A DNA stretch of 53,400 bases from Nanobdellota archaeon (GCA_021818475.1 JAKADZ010000006.1:1-53400); one strand, 5' to 3'. Positions 1 through 8,266 are shown, counted from the stretch's first letter. Numbers and translations: made by a program. Notes: generated from the sequence alone by a model not told the origin.

Positions 1-1
1 A

Positions 2-685
2 AGCATTTTAAACTCAGGCAAATCAACCGGCGACGGTGTTTATACAATTGACCCTGACGGATTTGGTCCTGAAAGTTCTATCCAGGTTTATTGTGACATG
101 ACTACTGACGGCGGAGGATGGACTTTGGTATGGAGCAATTTAAGAACAGGAACAGGCAAACCGGATACTTCAATAACTTGGAATGATGCAATAAATACTC
201 CACCAAAATATTCCGGAACATTTGGCAGTAATCTAGAACAGTTTAATTCTTATACAGGATTAAAATATTGGAATATGATTGCATCAAACGGACAATTAAA
301 ATATGTTTGGAAACATGATTATGGGAGTTCAGTTGATGAAGAATTTATTTCAAACTTTAGTTTGGACCCAAACAGTAATTATAAAATTTCAATGACTAAT
401 TATCAACAAAAAGTTGGTTCGCAACAGGCAGGAATTTATCTTAGCCACAATAATCAACCTTTTAGTACTTTTGACGCAGACCATGATAGTTACTCAGGAA
501 ATTGTGCTGCATCTTATTCAAATACCCCTTGGTGGTATACTGCTTGCTGGAATGGGAATATTAATGGAGGAGGGGAAAATTCTGGGAGCGGGTATTACAA
601 TGGAGCATATTGGGTTGGTTCTGATAAACAATGGGGAACTAGTGCGGGGCTTGGCGCAGGAAATGGCTGGATTTGGGTTAGGTAG
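2..685 (+). CDS. C-terminal part of a secreted fibrinogen-like (YCDxxxxGGGW) domain protein, 5' end outside window
   Basis: The frame is open from the first bases, so the N-terminus lies outside the window. The visible 227 codons form a fibrinogen-related fold: a GDGVYTIDPDG stretch, then YCDMTTDGGGW, the signature of the fibrinogen-like YCDxxxxGGGW family, and a Trp/Gly/Asn-rich end finishing in GWIWVR. Members of this family are extracellular binding domains (glycan or surface ligands), usually fused to signal peptides, collagen-like repeats or beta-sandwich domains that would lie upstream here. The internal ATG at 98 is only the first Met of the visible part, not the start. An overlapping ORF in another frame (414-707) is a shadow. 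The family call is strong; the ligand is unknown. Confidence 0.8.
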   Translation, partial: SILNSGKSTGDGVYTIDPDGFGPESSIQVYCDMTTDGGGWTLVWSNLRTGTGKPDTSITWNDAINTPPKYSGTFGSNLEQFNSYTGLKYWNMIASNGQLKYVWKHDYGSSVDEEFISNFSLDPNSNYKISMTNYQQKVGSQQAGIYLSHNNQPFSTFDADHDSYSGNCAASYSNTPWWYTACWNGNINGGGENSGSGYYNGAYWVGSDKQWGTSAGLGAGNGWIWVR

Positions 686-720
686 AAACTATTTTAAACA
701 ATTTTAATCTCATCTTTTTA

Positions 721-1908
721 ATGTTAATTGGACTTGTGGGTAAACCAAGTGTGGGAAAAAGCACTTTTTTCAAAGCGGCAACTTTAGCTGAAGCTGAAAT
801 CGCGCCGTATCCTTTCACAACGATAAAACCAAATCACGGAGTGGGTTATGTTAAAGTTGACTGCATCGACAAGGAGTTTAATACGCAATGCAATCCAAAT
901 CACGGATTCTGCATAAATCACAAAAGATTTGTCCCAATTGATTTAATGGACGTTGCAGGATTAGTTCCCGGAGCTTCAGAAGGAAAAGGACTCGGAAATC
1001 AATTCCTCGACGATTTGAGACAGGCAGATGTTTTTATTCAGATTGTTGATGTTTCTGGAACAACTGATGAGACAGGCAAGCCTGCTGAAAATTATGATGT
1101 TTCGAGAGATGTTATTTTTTTGGAAGATGAACTTAACAAATGGTTTTTGGGGATTTTGATGAAAGTTTGGAAAAGTTTCGCAAGAAAAGTTGAAATGGAA
1201 GAAGATAATTTTGCCAGAGCAGTTGCAACGCAATTTTCAGGATTGAAAGTAAATGAGGAACAGGTTAAGAAAGTCCTGTTAAAAATTAATCTGCCGCCGA
1301 GAGCAAGCACATGGAATAATGAACAGCTTTTGAAATTTGCAACTGAATTGAGAAAAGAAAGCAAGCCGATGATTATTGCAGCGAACAAGATTGATGCCCC
1401 TAATGGAAAAGAGAATTATGAAAAATTAAAAAAAAGTTTTCCCGATGCAAAGATTATTCCTTGTTCTGCTGATTCTGAACTTGCACTGAGAGAAGCAGCG
1501 AAAAATGATATGATAAATTATATTCCCGGAGAAAGAAATTTTGAAATTAAAAAAGATTTGACTGAACGACAGAAAGAAGCACTTGAAAAAATAAAGAAAA
1601 ATGTTCTCGATGAATATGAAACCGGAACAGGAGTTCAGGAAATTCTTAATTATGCTGTTTTCAATCTGCTTGGCTATCTGGCGATTTTCCCTGCAGGAGC
1701 ACATAAGTTAGCAGACAGCAAAGGAAAAATTTTGCCGGATTGTTTTCTTCTTCCTCCGAATTCAACTGCGCTGGATTTTGCTTATTTCCTTCATACTGAT
1801 TTTGGGAAAAATTTCATCAGGGCAATTGATGCCAGAACAAAAAAAGTTTTGGGAAAAGATTATCCCCTGAAAAACAGAGATGCTTTGGAAATTGTTACGG
1901 GGAAATAA
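721..1908 (+). CDS. YchF/OLA1-like GTP/ATP-binding protein (Obg family)
   Basis: 395 residues of the archaeal YchF/Obg-related family. The P-loop GKPSVGKST is at residues 7-15, the G3 motif DVAG at 77-80 and NKID at 222-225. The NKxD form suggests guanine specificity, unlike the NxxE of bacterial and eukaryotic YchF/OLA1, which prefer ATP. A helical insertion lies around residues 120-200, and a TGS-type domain is expected in the last 80 residues. Relatives bind ribosomes or tRNA and act in translation or stress. A TATA-like ATTTTAAAC at about 690-699 sits 26 nt before the ATG, fitting leaderless transcription. The gene is monocistronic and convergent with the Mg2+ ATPase. Confidence 0.88.
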   Translation: MLIGLVGKPSVGKSTFFKAATLAEAEIAPYPFTTIKPNHGVGYVKVDCIDKEFNTQCNPNHGFCINHKRFVPIDLMDVAGLVPGASEGKGLGNQFLDDLRQADVFIQIVDVSGTTDETGKPAENYDVSRDVIFLEDELNKWFLGILMKVWKSFARKVEMEEDNFARAVATQFSGLKVNEEQVKKVLLKINLPPRASTWNNEQLLKFATELRKESKPMIIAANKIDAPNGKENYEKLKKSFPDAKIIPCSADSELALREAAKNDMINYIPGERNFEIKKDLTERQKEALEKIKKNVLDEYETGTGVQEILNYAVFNLLGYLAIFPAGAHKLADSKGKILPDCFLLPPNSTALDFAYFLHTDFGKNFIRAIDARTKKVLGKDYPLKNRDALEIVTGK

Positions 1909-1938
1909 ATAATTGCAGAAATTGTTGTCTAATAAAAA

Positions 1939-4497
1939 TTAAATTTCAAATTTTTTGAAAAAATATTTTTTCAGCATTTCCACAGAAATAAGATAAACTA
2001 TGAAAAATGCGAATATTCCCCCAATTATATAAATTGGAAGCCTGACAAATCCAAAGAGTTCATTTCCGAATGAAGTAAAAGTTACAAGGATTGTTACGAT
2101 ACTTGTAATCAACGTTGCAACTATCAGCAACATGCTGGGTTTACTTTTATAAAATGATTTTTTCGTTCTCATGGAGAATAAAATAATAATCTGGAAAAGA
2201 ATTATTTCTATAAAGAAAGCCGTCCTGAATACATCTATACTGACTTTTAACACAAACAGGAGCACAATCAAAAGAGCAAGACTGAAAAAAGAACTTAATA
2301 ATCCAAAATAAACCATAAACCGGAATATGGATTTAAATTCCCATTTTTTTGGCCTCTTCAACAATTCCTCGTCAACGTTATCAGTCGATATTGTAACATC
2401 AGGAACATCACTTAAAAAATTGCTTAATAAAATCTGAGAAGGAAGAAGGGGCATAAATTTCAGGAATAATGAAGATGCAACGAGAGTCAGAGTATTACCA
2501 TAATTTGAACTTATAGTATTAAGAATATATTTCATCAAATTACCAAATGTTTTTCTTCCCTCACTTATTCCATCTGCAATAACATGCAGACTTTTTTTCA
2601 TGAGGATTATGTCTGATGCATCCTTTGCAATCTCTGCCCCTGAATCAACTGAAATACCGATGTCTGCAGCTTTTAATGCAGGAGCATCATTTATTCCGTC
2701 CCCCAAAAATCCCACAACATGATTATTCTCATTCAGAGCCCGGATAATTTTATATTTCTGTTCCGGATTTATTCTGGCAAATATGTTATATTTTTCACAA
2801 TAATCTCTTAATTCTTCATCATTTAATTTTTCCAAATCATCTCCGGTAATTATTCGATTATGAGAAATTTTTAAATTAATATATTCACAAACCTGCTTTG
2901 TAAATATTGGGCTGTCCCCGGTGATAATTTTAATATCAACACCAAGTTTCTGGTATCTCTTTAAAGATTCTTTAACAGTTTCTTTTGGAGGGTCTGTAAA
3001 AAGCAGAAAGCCTACAAGGGTAAATTCTTTTTCAGCAGTTTCAGATTCTTTATTTTTAATTTCTTTTTCAGCAACAGCAATTATCTTATGCCCTTTCTCC
3101 TCATATTCCCAGATCATGCTGTTTATTTTAGAAGAGATTCTTGGAGTAATCAATACCTTTCTGTTTCCAAATAAAGCATATTTGGAAATTTTTAATACAG
3201 ATTCCAATGCTCCCTTGGTGATAATATTTAATCTTTCTGTTTTTGAATTTTCAACTATCACAGTCATTCTTCTCTTTTTGAAGTCAAATTCTCCTCTTTT
3301 TATTATTCGGTATTCTTTCGCTTCTTTTTTCATGTAAGGAGTTTCTTCATCTTCCCAAATTGCCCTGTCAAGATAATCCCCTACGAACATTTTATTTTTT
3401 TCAGGAATTGAATTGCATAAAAGTCCGTAAAGAAGAAGTTTATCATCCTTTTTATTGTCGAGATTTAAATAATGATTTAATGAAGCTTTTCCTTCTGTTA
3501 AAGTTCCTGTTTTATCACAGCAGAGGACGTCCATGTTCCCCAGATTTTCTATAGCAGATAATTTTTTTACAATAACTTTTTCTTTTGCCATTTTCATTGC
3601 CCCTTTGGACAAAGCAACGGTCATAATTATCGGAAGAATTTCCGGAGTGATGCTTATTGCAAGAGCAAGTGCGAATAAAAAAGAGTTTATTATTTCCTGC
3701 TTCAAAAGAGCATTTGCAACAAAAACCAAAATCGTCATTCCGATTATAATTTTCAAAATCATCCCGCTGAATTTTTTTACATTTTTCTGGAAATCTGATT
3801 CCGGCTCTTCTTTTATGTAAGCTGCAGTTTCTCCAAAAAAAGTATCTTTTCCGACGGAGATTACAATTCCGTACCCGCTTCCTCCTGAGACAGAGGTCCC
3901 CATTAAAGCAATATTTTTCAAATCCTGGACTATCTGAAATTTTTTATTTAATGGTGTTACAGATTTAGAAACGGGAAATGATTCCCCGGTTAATGCCGAT
4001 TCGTTGACACTAAGTCCTTCAGTTTTTATTAATCTTAGATCAGCAGGGATTATATCCCCCATGTTCAGATAAACTATATCTCCGGGAACAATTTCCCTTG
4101 AATCGACTTCAATTAGATTATTATCTCTGAGAACTTTTGCATTAACAGAAACGTATTTTTTTAATTCAAGTACAGTTTTTTCTGCTTTGTATTCCTGAAC
4201 GAACCCAAATATAGCAGTCATTAAAAGCATGACCAAAATAACCAGGGCGTTCACTCTCTCCCCCATAAAATAGGAAATTATAGTAGCCACAAACAGAATC
4301 AGTATAAACGGGCTGTTGAACTGAGATATTAATAGTTTAACCCATGAAAATTTCTCAGAAGAAACAATTTCATTTTTCCCATAAATTTTTAATCGGGTTT
4401 TTGCCTCATCATCAGACAATCCTTTCTCGGAACTTTTAAAATAAGAAATAACTTTTGAAGCAGGAATTTTCCACGCTTCCATTTCCTCTTTTTTCAT
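1939..4497 (-). CDS. mgtA: P-type Mg2+-transporting ATPase (MgtA-like, P-IIIB)
   Basis: 852-residue P-type ATPase in the usual order. An N-terminal cation-ATPase domain is followed by two membrane helices (about 56-100), the actuator domain with TGES at 170-173, helices M3-M4 with TPEILP near 284-289, the phosphorylation site DKTGTLT at 328-334, the nucleotide-binding domain, the hinge GDGINDAPAL, and about six C-terminal helices. The TPEILP motif in M4, the SSNYGN segment after the hinge and the length match the MgtA/MgtB class rather than Ca2+ or heavy-metal pumps. It probably drives Mg2+ import across the cytoplasmic membrane. The minus-strand TATA-like ATATAAAAT lies about 25 nt before the ATG, so it is transcribed separately from the genes upstream. 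Substrate is inferred from family. Confidence 0.87.
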   Translation of the reverse strand: MKKEEMEAWKIPASKVISYFKSSEKGLSDDEAKTRLKIYGKNEIVSSEKFSWVKLLISQFNSPFILILFVATIISYFMGERVNALVILVMLLMTAIFGFVQEYKAEKTVLELKKYVSVNAKVLRDNNLIEVDSREIVPGDIVYLNMGDIIPADLRLIKTEGLSVNESALTGESFPVSKSVTPLNKKFQIVQDLKNIALMGTSVSGGSGYGIVISVGKDTFFGETAAYIKEEPESDFQKNVKKFSGMILKIIIGMTILVFVANALLKQEIINSFLFALALAISITPEILPIIMTVALSKGAMKMAKEKVIVKKLSAIENLGNMDVLCCDKTGTLTEGKASLNHYLNLDNKKDDKLLLYGLLCNSIPEKNKMFVGDYLDRAIWEDEETPYMKKEAKEYRIIKRGEFDFKKRRMTVIVENSKTERLNIITKGALESVLKISKYALFGNRKVLITPRISSKINSMIWEYEEKGHKIIAVAEKEIKNKESETAEKEFTLVGFLLFTDPPKETVKESLKRYQKLGVDIKIITGDSPIFTKQVCEYINLKISHNRIITGDDLEKLNDEELRDYCEKYNIFARINPEQKYKIIRALNENNHVVGFLGDGINDAPALKAADIGISVDSGAEIAKDASDIILMKKSLHVIADGISEGRKTFGNLMKYILNTISSNYGNTLTLVASSLFLKFMPLLPSQILLSNFLSDVPDVTISTDNVDEELLKRPKKWEFKSIFRFMVYFGLLSSFFSLALLIVLLFVLKVSIDVFRTAFFIEIILFQIIILFSMRTKKSFYKSKPSMLLIVATLITSIVTILVTFTSFGNELFGFVRLPIYIIGGIFAFFIVYLISVEMLKKYFFKKFEI

Positions 4498-4532
4498 ATA
4501 TTAAAATTTGTTTTGGATTTTATATTTCTTTC

Positions 4533-5228
4533 CTAAATATCCATTCTTAACCCGTCATGTGCAAATATTATCCCTGGATTTTTTTTCCTGAATTCATTTT
4601 CTTTTTTTATTGTCTCTTTTCCAAGGTGAGTAAAGATAATAGTATCTATTCCTGCTTTTTTGCACCAGTTTATCTGAGTGGAAATCCTTGCATGTCCGAA
4701 TAATTTCCCTTCTTTTTTTCTTACCAAATTCGCCCGTATGCTTGCTCCATCCCCGATATAATAATCAACGTTTTTCAGAATTTTATTTTTATTAACAATA
4801 TCAACCAAATCAGGGTTGTAAACTATTATTTTTTTATCTGCAAATATTTTGAATCCAACTGTCTGACATTTTATGGAATGAATTACATTGTAAGGAAGAA
4901 TTGTAAAACTTTCTAATCTGAATTTTTTTCCCGAACTTATAATCTTCCAATTTTCAGGTTTGAACTTGCCATAGTTCAGTGTTTCTTTAGTCAGGTAAAC
5001 AGGGATTTTTGTTTGTATCTGTTTTTTAGTCCAAACATAATGGTCCGGGTGGGCATGAGTTATTAGAATTGCATTCGGTTTTATTTTATTTAAATCTCTT
5101 TGTATCTCCCCATAGTCTATGAGTAGTCTAAATCCCCTATGTTCCAGTATGAGAGAAGAATGATAATGATGTTTTTTATTCTGTTCTTCTATTTCCCCCT
5201 TTGTTCCCGTAAAAAAAAGTTTAATCAT
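4533..5228 (-). CDS. Metallo-beta-lactamase fold hydrolase
   Basis: 231 residues with the metallo-beta-lactamase signature HAHPDH at 58-63 (H58, H60, D62, H63) after a beta-rich N-terminus. A later GDG segment near 157-159, GHARIS and FTHLG near the C-terminus supply the expected downstream metal ligands. Simple members of this class are phosphodiesterase-like or nuclease-like hydrolases; nothing visible fixes the substrate. The start overlaps the end of the HPF-like gene by 8 nt (5221-5228), so the two are translationally coupled. No RNase J/CPSF beta-CASP insertion is seen. Confidence 0.8.
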   Translation of the reverse strand: MIKLFFTGTKGEIEEQNKKHHYHSSLILEHRGFRLLIDYGEIQRDLNKIKPNAILITHAHPDHYVWTKKQIQTKIPVYLTKETLNYGKFKPENWKIISSGKKFRLESFTILPYNVIHSIKCQTVGFKIFADKKIIVYNPDLVDIVNKNKILKNVDYYIGDGASIRANLVRKKEGKLFGHARISTQINWCKKAGIDTIIFTHLGKETIKKENEFRKKNPGIIFAHDGLRMDI

Positions 5229-5571
5229 TCTTGCCTGTTCTTGTTCTCTTTGAAGCAGAACGGGTGTTATCCGAAGAATGATATTTGTGCTCTACTTCAT
5301 TTTCAATTTTTGTCATCCCCTTATGAATTGCCCTCGCCAAATCCCAGTCCCAAGAACTTGAATTTATCATATCTCCTGAAAAAATAGCCTGAAAATTTAT
5401 GCTGTATTTTTTATTTTTTCCTTCTCTGTCATATTCTTTAAAATCGACTTTCAGTATTGCATCAGTTCCAAGCAATCTCTGAATTTTTGAGAGATATTCT
5501 TTTAATAATTTATCCGCTACTTTTTTTTCTTCTGCAGTAAGCGTATCAATGTTTGTTATTTTTATTTCCAT
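5221..5571 (-). CDS. Small HPF/S30AE-like protein (putative ribosome-associated factor)
   Basis: 116 residues with a predicted beta-alpha-beta-beta-beta-alpha pattern and a lysine-rich disordered tail. It resembles the hibernation-promoting-factor/S30AE fold: an N-terminal MEIKITNI strand, a long helix (about 11-35), three strands and a second amphipathic helix containing WDLARAIHKGMTKIE. If correct, it would bind the small ribosomal subunit and modulate translation at rest. The match rests on fold pattern, not on a diagnostic motif. It is the first gene of an operon with the downstream metallo-hydrolase and is divergent from the polymerase gene, with which it appears to share a TATA box. Confidence 0.45.
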   Translation of the reverse strand: MEIKITNIDTLTAEEKKVADKLLKEYLSKIQRLLGTDAILKVDFKEYDREGKNKKYSINFQAIFSGDMINSSSWDWDLARAIHKGMTKIENEVEHKYHSSDNTRSASKRTRTGKND

Positions 5572-5587
5572 GCCTCTTTTGAATAAC

Positions 5588-5596
5588 CTTTATAAG
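5588..5596. promoter_or_regulatory. Shared TATA box for divergent HPF-like and polymerase genes
   Basis: CTTTATAAG reads as a TATA box on both strands. Its centre (about 5592) is 26 nt before the plus ATG at 5618 and 21 nt before the minus ATG at 5571. This spacing puts the expected transcription starts at or beside both start codons and supports 5618 over the upstream in-frame ATG at 5549 as the polymerase start. Confidence 0.6.
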
Positions 5597-5617
5597 TTTG
5601 CGGGATTATTAAAATTT

Positions 5618-6193
5618 ATGGATAGGCGTATTGTTTTCAAAAATGAGAACCTCCAGCAGGTTCTTCACAATTCCAGCAACCGCGATTTGAAAACTCAGAG
5701 GCGTATTGTTTTCAAAAAAGGAAGATTTGTGGTAACAAGGAAAGGGGAATTTGTAATCAAACTTGCTGACAAAATTTTTGAATATCTAAAACCTTTTTGC
5801 AGAAACATACAAACCGTCGGAAGCATAAGGAGAAAAGAAAAAAATCCCGCAGATATTGATATTGTTTTAATTCCAAAAAAGAGAGAAGAAGTTGAAAATG
5901 CGATGAAGAGAAAAGGAAAATTTGTCCAGGGCGGAGAAAAAAAATCAAGATGGAGAGTTGAAGGAGTAACTATTGAATTGTACTATGCAAAAGAAGAAAA
6001 TTGGGGAGCGATGCTGCTTGCATATTCGAGCAGGTTTGGAGCAGGAATCGGTCTGAGAGTTATTGCAAAAAGAAAAGGGATGAAATTAAATCAATACGGC
6101 TTATATAGGGGCGGAAAAAGAATTGCCGGAAAAACAGAACAGGAGATTTATCATGCACTCGGAAGACCGTGGAAAGTTCCGGAGAGAAGGTAA
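5618..6193 (+). CDS. Minimal family X DNA polymerase-like nucleotidyltransferase
   Basis: 191 residues from the chosen ATG. The polymerase beta palm is clear: GSIRR at about 68-72 and DIDIV at about 79-83, whose two Asp are the metal ligands. A thumb-like C-terminus has GLY.G, IAGKTEQEIYHALG and PW..PERR, typical of small Pol X enzymes. The 8-kDa lyase domain and the PHP domain of longer archaeal and bacterial PolX are absent, so it is a minimal gap-filling or repair-type polymerase. The start at 5618 is favoured by the TATA spacing; an in-frame GTG at 5729 is an alternative. The N-terminal 45 residues contain a 25-codon segment flanked by a 20-bp direct repeat, described separately. The stop codon lies inside a family A repeat. 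Confidence 0.82.
   Translation: MDRRIVFKNENLQQVLHNSSNRDLKTQRRIVFKKGRFVVTRKGEFVIKLADKIFEYLKPFCRNIQTVGSIRRKEKNPADIDIVLIPKKREEVENAMKRKGKFVQGGEKKSRWRVEGVTIELYYAKEENWGAMLLAYSSRFGAGIGLRVIAKRKGMKLNQYGLYRGGKRIAGKTEQEIYHALGRPWKVPERR
5624..5718 (+). repeat. 20-bp direct repeat bracketing an in-frame insertion in the Pol X gene
   Basis: AGGCGTATTGTTTTCAAAAA occurs at 5624-5643 and again at 5699-5718, exactly 75 nt (25 codons) apart. Removing one repeat plus the intervening 55 nt would leave MDRRIVFKKGRF, a simple N-terminus. The 55-nt insert, read on the minus strand, resembles the family B element in size and loosely in sequence (GTTTTCA near one end, a GGAGGTTCTCA-like other end). That relation is inference. 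Confidence 0.6.
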
Positions 6194-6254
6194 TCAGCCA
6201 TGAGCAAGACTTTCAGTGGGAAGGTCAGGCGAACGAAACCGGAGGTGTCGTCGC
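6191..6254 (-). repeat. Family A repeat, copy A6 (reverse orientation)
   Basis: On the minus strand it begins GCGACGACACCTCCGG, continues TTTCGTTCGCCTGACCTTCC and ends TGGCTGATTA, closely matching copies near 22,850 and 38,390. It supplies the stop codon of the Pol X gene at one end and stops 1 nt before the ATG of the DUF167 gene at the other. Confidence 0.85.
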
Positions 6255-6255
6255 A

Positions 6256-6477
6256 ATGATTTTGAATATTAAAGTAAAACCAAATTCGTCGAAGCAGGAA
6301 GTTGAAAGTTTCGGCGGCGGAAGATATTTAGTTTATGTAAAATCCGAACCGGAGAATAACAAGGCAAATGAAGAGATGATAAAATTGCTTTCAAAAGAAC
6401 TCGGGGTTCCGCAAAACAGCATTAAAATAAAATTCGGACAGACTTCAAGTAATAAAATAGTTGAAATAAGATTTTGA
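6256..6477 (+). CDS. DUF167/UPF0235 (YggU-like) protein
   Basis: 73 residues from the ATG at 6256, which begins the conserved core MILNIKVKPNSSKQEV. The family pattern is present: KVKPNS, a Gly-rich turn, YVKSEPENNKANEEMIKLL, LGVPQNSIKI and GQTSSNKIVEI. An upstream in-frame start at 6169 would translate the family A repeat and is rejected. The family is widespread and of unknown biochemical role. It is followed by the ASCH gene after 1 nt, so the two are co-transcribed. The 5' boundary is unusual in abutting a repeat element. Confidence 0.85.
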   Translation: MILNIKVKPNSSKQEVESFGGGRYLVYVKSEPENNKANEEMIKLLSKELGVPQNSIKIKFGQTSSNKIVEIRF

Positions 6478-6478
6478 G

Positions 6479-6856
6479 ATGAAAGTGTTATCATTAAAAC
6501 AGCCTTTTGCTGAGTTAGTTGTTTCAGGAAAAAAGAAAATTGAATTGAGGAAATGGAATACTAATTTTCGCGGGGATTTTTTGATTCATGCTTCGAAAAG
6601 TCCAGACGTGAAATCTATGGAAAAGTTTGGTTTTGAAAATTTGCCGCTCGGATTTATAGTGGGGAAAGCAACTCTTACAAAAGTTAAGAATTATAATAAT
6701 GAGGCAGAACACATTGCAGACAGAAATTTGCATTTAGCAGATTCTGTCTGGGGAAATTTTGGATTTGTTTTGGAAAATCCCGAAAGAATTAATCCAATTC
6801 CTGCGAAAGGAAAATTAAATTTTTGGGATTTTAATTTAAATCAAAATGATTTTTAA
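6479..6856 (+). CDS. ASCH domain protein
   Basis: 125 residues forming one ASCH (PUA-like) domain: the MKVLSLKQPFAELVVSGKK start is the classic ASCH beginning, followed by KIELRKWNT, FLIHASK and a C-terminal strand with W. ASCH proteins bind RNA or modified nucleotides and some hydrolyse N4-acetylcytidine; the substrate here is unknown. It starts 1 nt after the DUF167 stop. Its last 26 nt overlap the convergent acetyltransferase gene. Confidence 0.85.
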   Translation: MKVLSLKQPFAELVVSGKKKIELRKWNTNFRGDFLIHASKSPDVKSMEKFGFENLPLGFIVGKATLTKVKNYNNEAEHIADRNLHLADSVWGNFGFVLENPERINPIPAKGKLNFWDFNLNQNDF

Positions 6857-7331
6857 CTAAAGACACAATTCCTTTCTCTTCTTTTACTTTTATCATTATC
6901 ACATCTTCATTATTGTCGTCATATAATGCGCGTTTTCCTATGCAAACATAACCATTGGCAATTAAAAATGAAATCATATCTTGTTGATTCGCCCTTGCAT
7001 CAACAATAATTGCATCGTAGGGCATTTCAAGTTCGGCTTGTCTTAACATAAACGATGCTACTCTTCTATCTCTCAATTTTGGATGAACCCGGATATTTTT
7101 TATTTCTCCTATTTTTGGAAGTTCTTTGTGTTCCTGAAAAACTATATCTCCTACGATTATTCCATTGTTATATGCTAAGATTCCTTCTTTATATCCTGAA
7201 GAGAGTTCAACTCTTGCCTTTTCAATCCAGTTAAAATGATTTACGTATCCAAGATTTTGTTCAAGAATAAATTTAGTCATTTCATCCAAATTTCTTTTTT
7301 CAACGCTTTTGAATGCAAAATCTATAAGCAT
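6831..7331 (-). CDS. GNAT-family N-acetyltransferase
   Basis: 166 residues with the GNAT core: a central strand carrying EIKNIRVHPKLRDRRVASFM (about 76-95), which is the acetyl-CoA pyrophosphate-binding motif A region, followed by the strand and helix around DARANQQDMISFLIANGY (motif B). The substrate cannot be read from the sequence. It is divergent from the metallopeptidase-like gene with start codons 51 nt apart and a shared TATA box, and convergent with ASCH, overlapping it by 26 nt. Confidence 0.82.
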   Translation of the reverse strand: MLIDFAFKSVEKRNLDEMTKFILEQNLGYVNHFNWIEKARVELSSGYKEGILAYNNGIIVGDIVFQEHKELPKIGEIKNIRVHPKLRDRRVASFMLRQAELEMPYDAIIVDARANQQDMISFLIANGYVCIGKRALYDDNNEDVIMIKVKEEKGIVSLVKNHFDLN

Positions 7332-7350
7332 TGAAATAATTACATATAAA

Positions 7351-7360
7351 GATTTAAAAA
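7351..7360. promoter_or_regulatory. Probable shared TATA box (GNAT / metallopeptidase-like)
   Basis: GATTTAAAAA is centred about 26 nt before the plus ATG at 7382 and about 25 nt before the minus ATG at 7331. It reads as a TATA-like box on either strand. Confidence 0.45.
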
Positions 7361-7381
7361 AATTATTGTGATTATAAAAAG

Positions 7382-7765
7382 ATGAAATACGAATATGCAG
7401 AAGATTTGCAGAGAATAGCAGAGGAAATCTCAGTAATGATTTTTCCCCACGTTGATATTAATAATATTAAATGTTACAGAAGTTACGGAACTTCTTCAAG
7501 GGGAACAATTGCAAGATGCCATGCATTGAATAAAATAATGCAGAAAGCAATAGGGATAAAAGCAATTTATGTTCTTGAATTTTTGGTTGAGAGATTTGAA
7601 AAACTTGATGACGAAGAAAAAATAAAAGTAATTATCCATGAATTAATGCATATTCCAAAATCTTTCGGCGGCGGATTCAAATATCATGATTTCGTTACAG
7701 AAAGAAATGTAAATCTCGCCTACAAAGAATACAAAAAGAGGAAATATGAAAATAGGTTTCTTTGA
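7382..7765 (+). CDS. Putative zinc metallopeptidase (HELMH)
   Basis: 127 residues with the zinc-protease signature IIHELMHIP; HELMH is at 86-90, and His102 in KYHDF is a possible third ligand. The HELxHIP context and length match the predicted metallopeptidase family COG4900 or phage-type metallopeptidase, found in archaea and phages. There is no signal peptide, so it is cytoplasmic. An N-terminal helix and a Cys/Arg-rich loop (CYRSYGTSSRGTIARC) precede the core. Substrate unknown. Confidence 0.65.
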   Translation: MKYEYAEDLQRIAEEISVMIFPHVDINNIKCYRSYGTSSRGTIARCHALNKIMQKAIGIKAIYVLEFLVERFEKLDDEEKIKVIIHELMHIPKSFGGGFKYHDFVTERNVNLAYKEYKKRKYENRFL

Positions 7766-7846
7766 GGAAGAAAGTAAATTGGAAAAATTTCCATTCATTC
7801 GTCAAGAAACAAATGAAAGAAACTATAATGGTAGAAAAGAGGGAAT

Positions 7847-8209
7847 ATGAAAAAAATTATTATTAATCATAAAAAAAAGAAAATAAAAGTTGATGCTGAA
7901 GACTGCAATCTGTTCAGAAAATTCAGCGGACTTATGTTTTCTCGACGGGAAAAAGCAGGAATTTTGATTTTTAGGTTCAGAAAAAAACAGAAAATTGCGA
8001 TACATTCTTTTTTTGTTTTTTATCCATTCATTGCAGTCTGGCTTGATGAAAAAAATAAAATTGTTGATTTAAAAATTGTAAAGCCGTTTAATCCCTGTAT
8101 TTACCCAAAAAAAGAATCGTCCAGCCTCGTTGAAATTCCTATAAACAGAAAAAATAAAAAAATTGTTTTTTTACTCGTCGGTAAGAACAAGTTTTCCGTC
8201 GAGGAATAG
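7847..8209 (+). CDS. DUF192 family protein
   Basis: 120 residues with the DUF192 core: GLMFSRREKAGILIF, then IHSFFVFYPFIAVWLDE, VDLKIVKPFNPCIYPKK and a final VEIP strand. Bacterial DUF192 proteins are often secreted; this one lacks a signal peptide, as is common for archaeal members. Function is unknown. It is AT- and Lys-rich and sits 81 nt after the metallopeptidase-like gene. Confidence 0.82.
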   Translation: MKKIIINHKKKKIKVDAEDCNLFRKFSGLMFSRREKAGILIFRFRKKQKIAIHSFFVFYPFIAVWLDEKNKIVDLKIVKPFNPCIYPKKESSSLVEIPINRKNKKIVFLLVGKNKFSVEE

Positions 8210-8212
8210 AAA

Positions 8213-8262
8213 CATTTAAATATTAAAATCATTAAATTATCATATTAAACAAAAAAGGAGGT
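8213..8262 (+). promoter_or_regulatory. TATA box and strong Shine-Dalgarno for the 45-residue basic protein
   Basis: CATTTAAAT at 8213-8221 is followed by a leader of about 25-30 nt ending in a perfect GGAGGT (8257-8262), 4 nt before ATG 8267. Most first genes in this window look leaderless, so a led transcript with a consensus Shine-Dalgarno suggests high expression. Confidence 0.6.
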
Positions 8263-8266
8263 TGGC

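Noticed and set aside
414-707. 97-codon ORF in another frame of the fibrinogen-like gene
   Set aside because: The main frame has a strong domain match; the alternative is a shadow.
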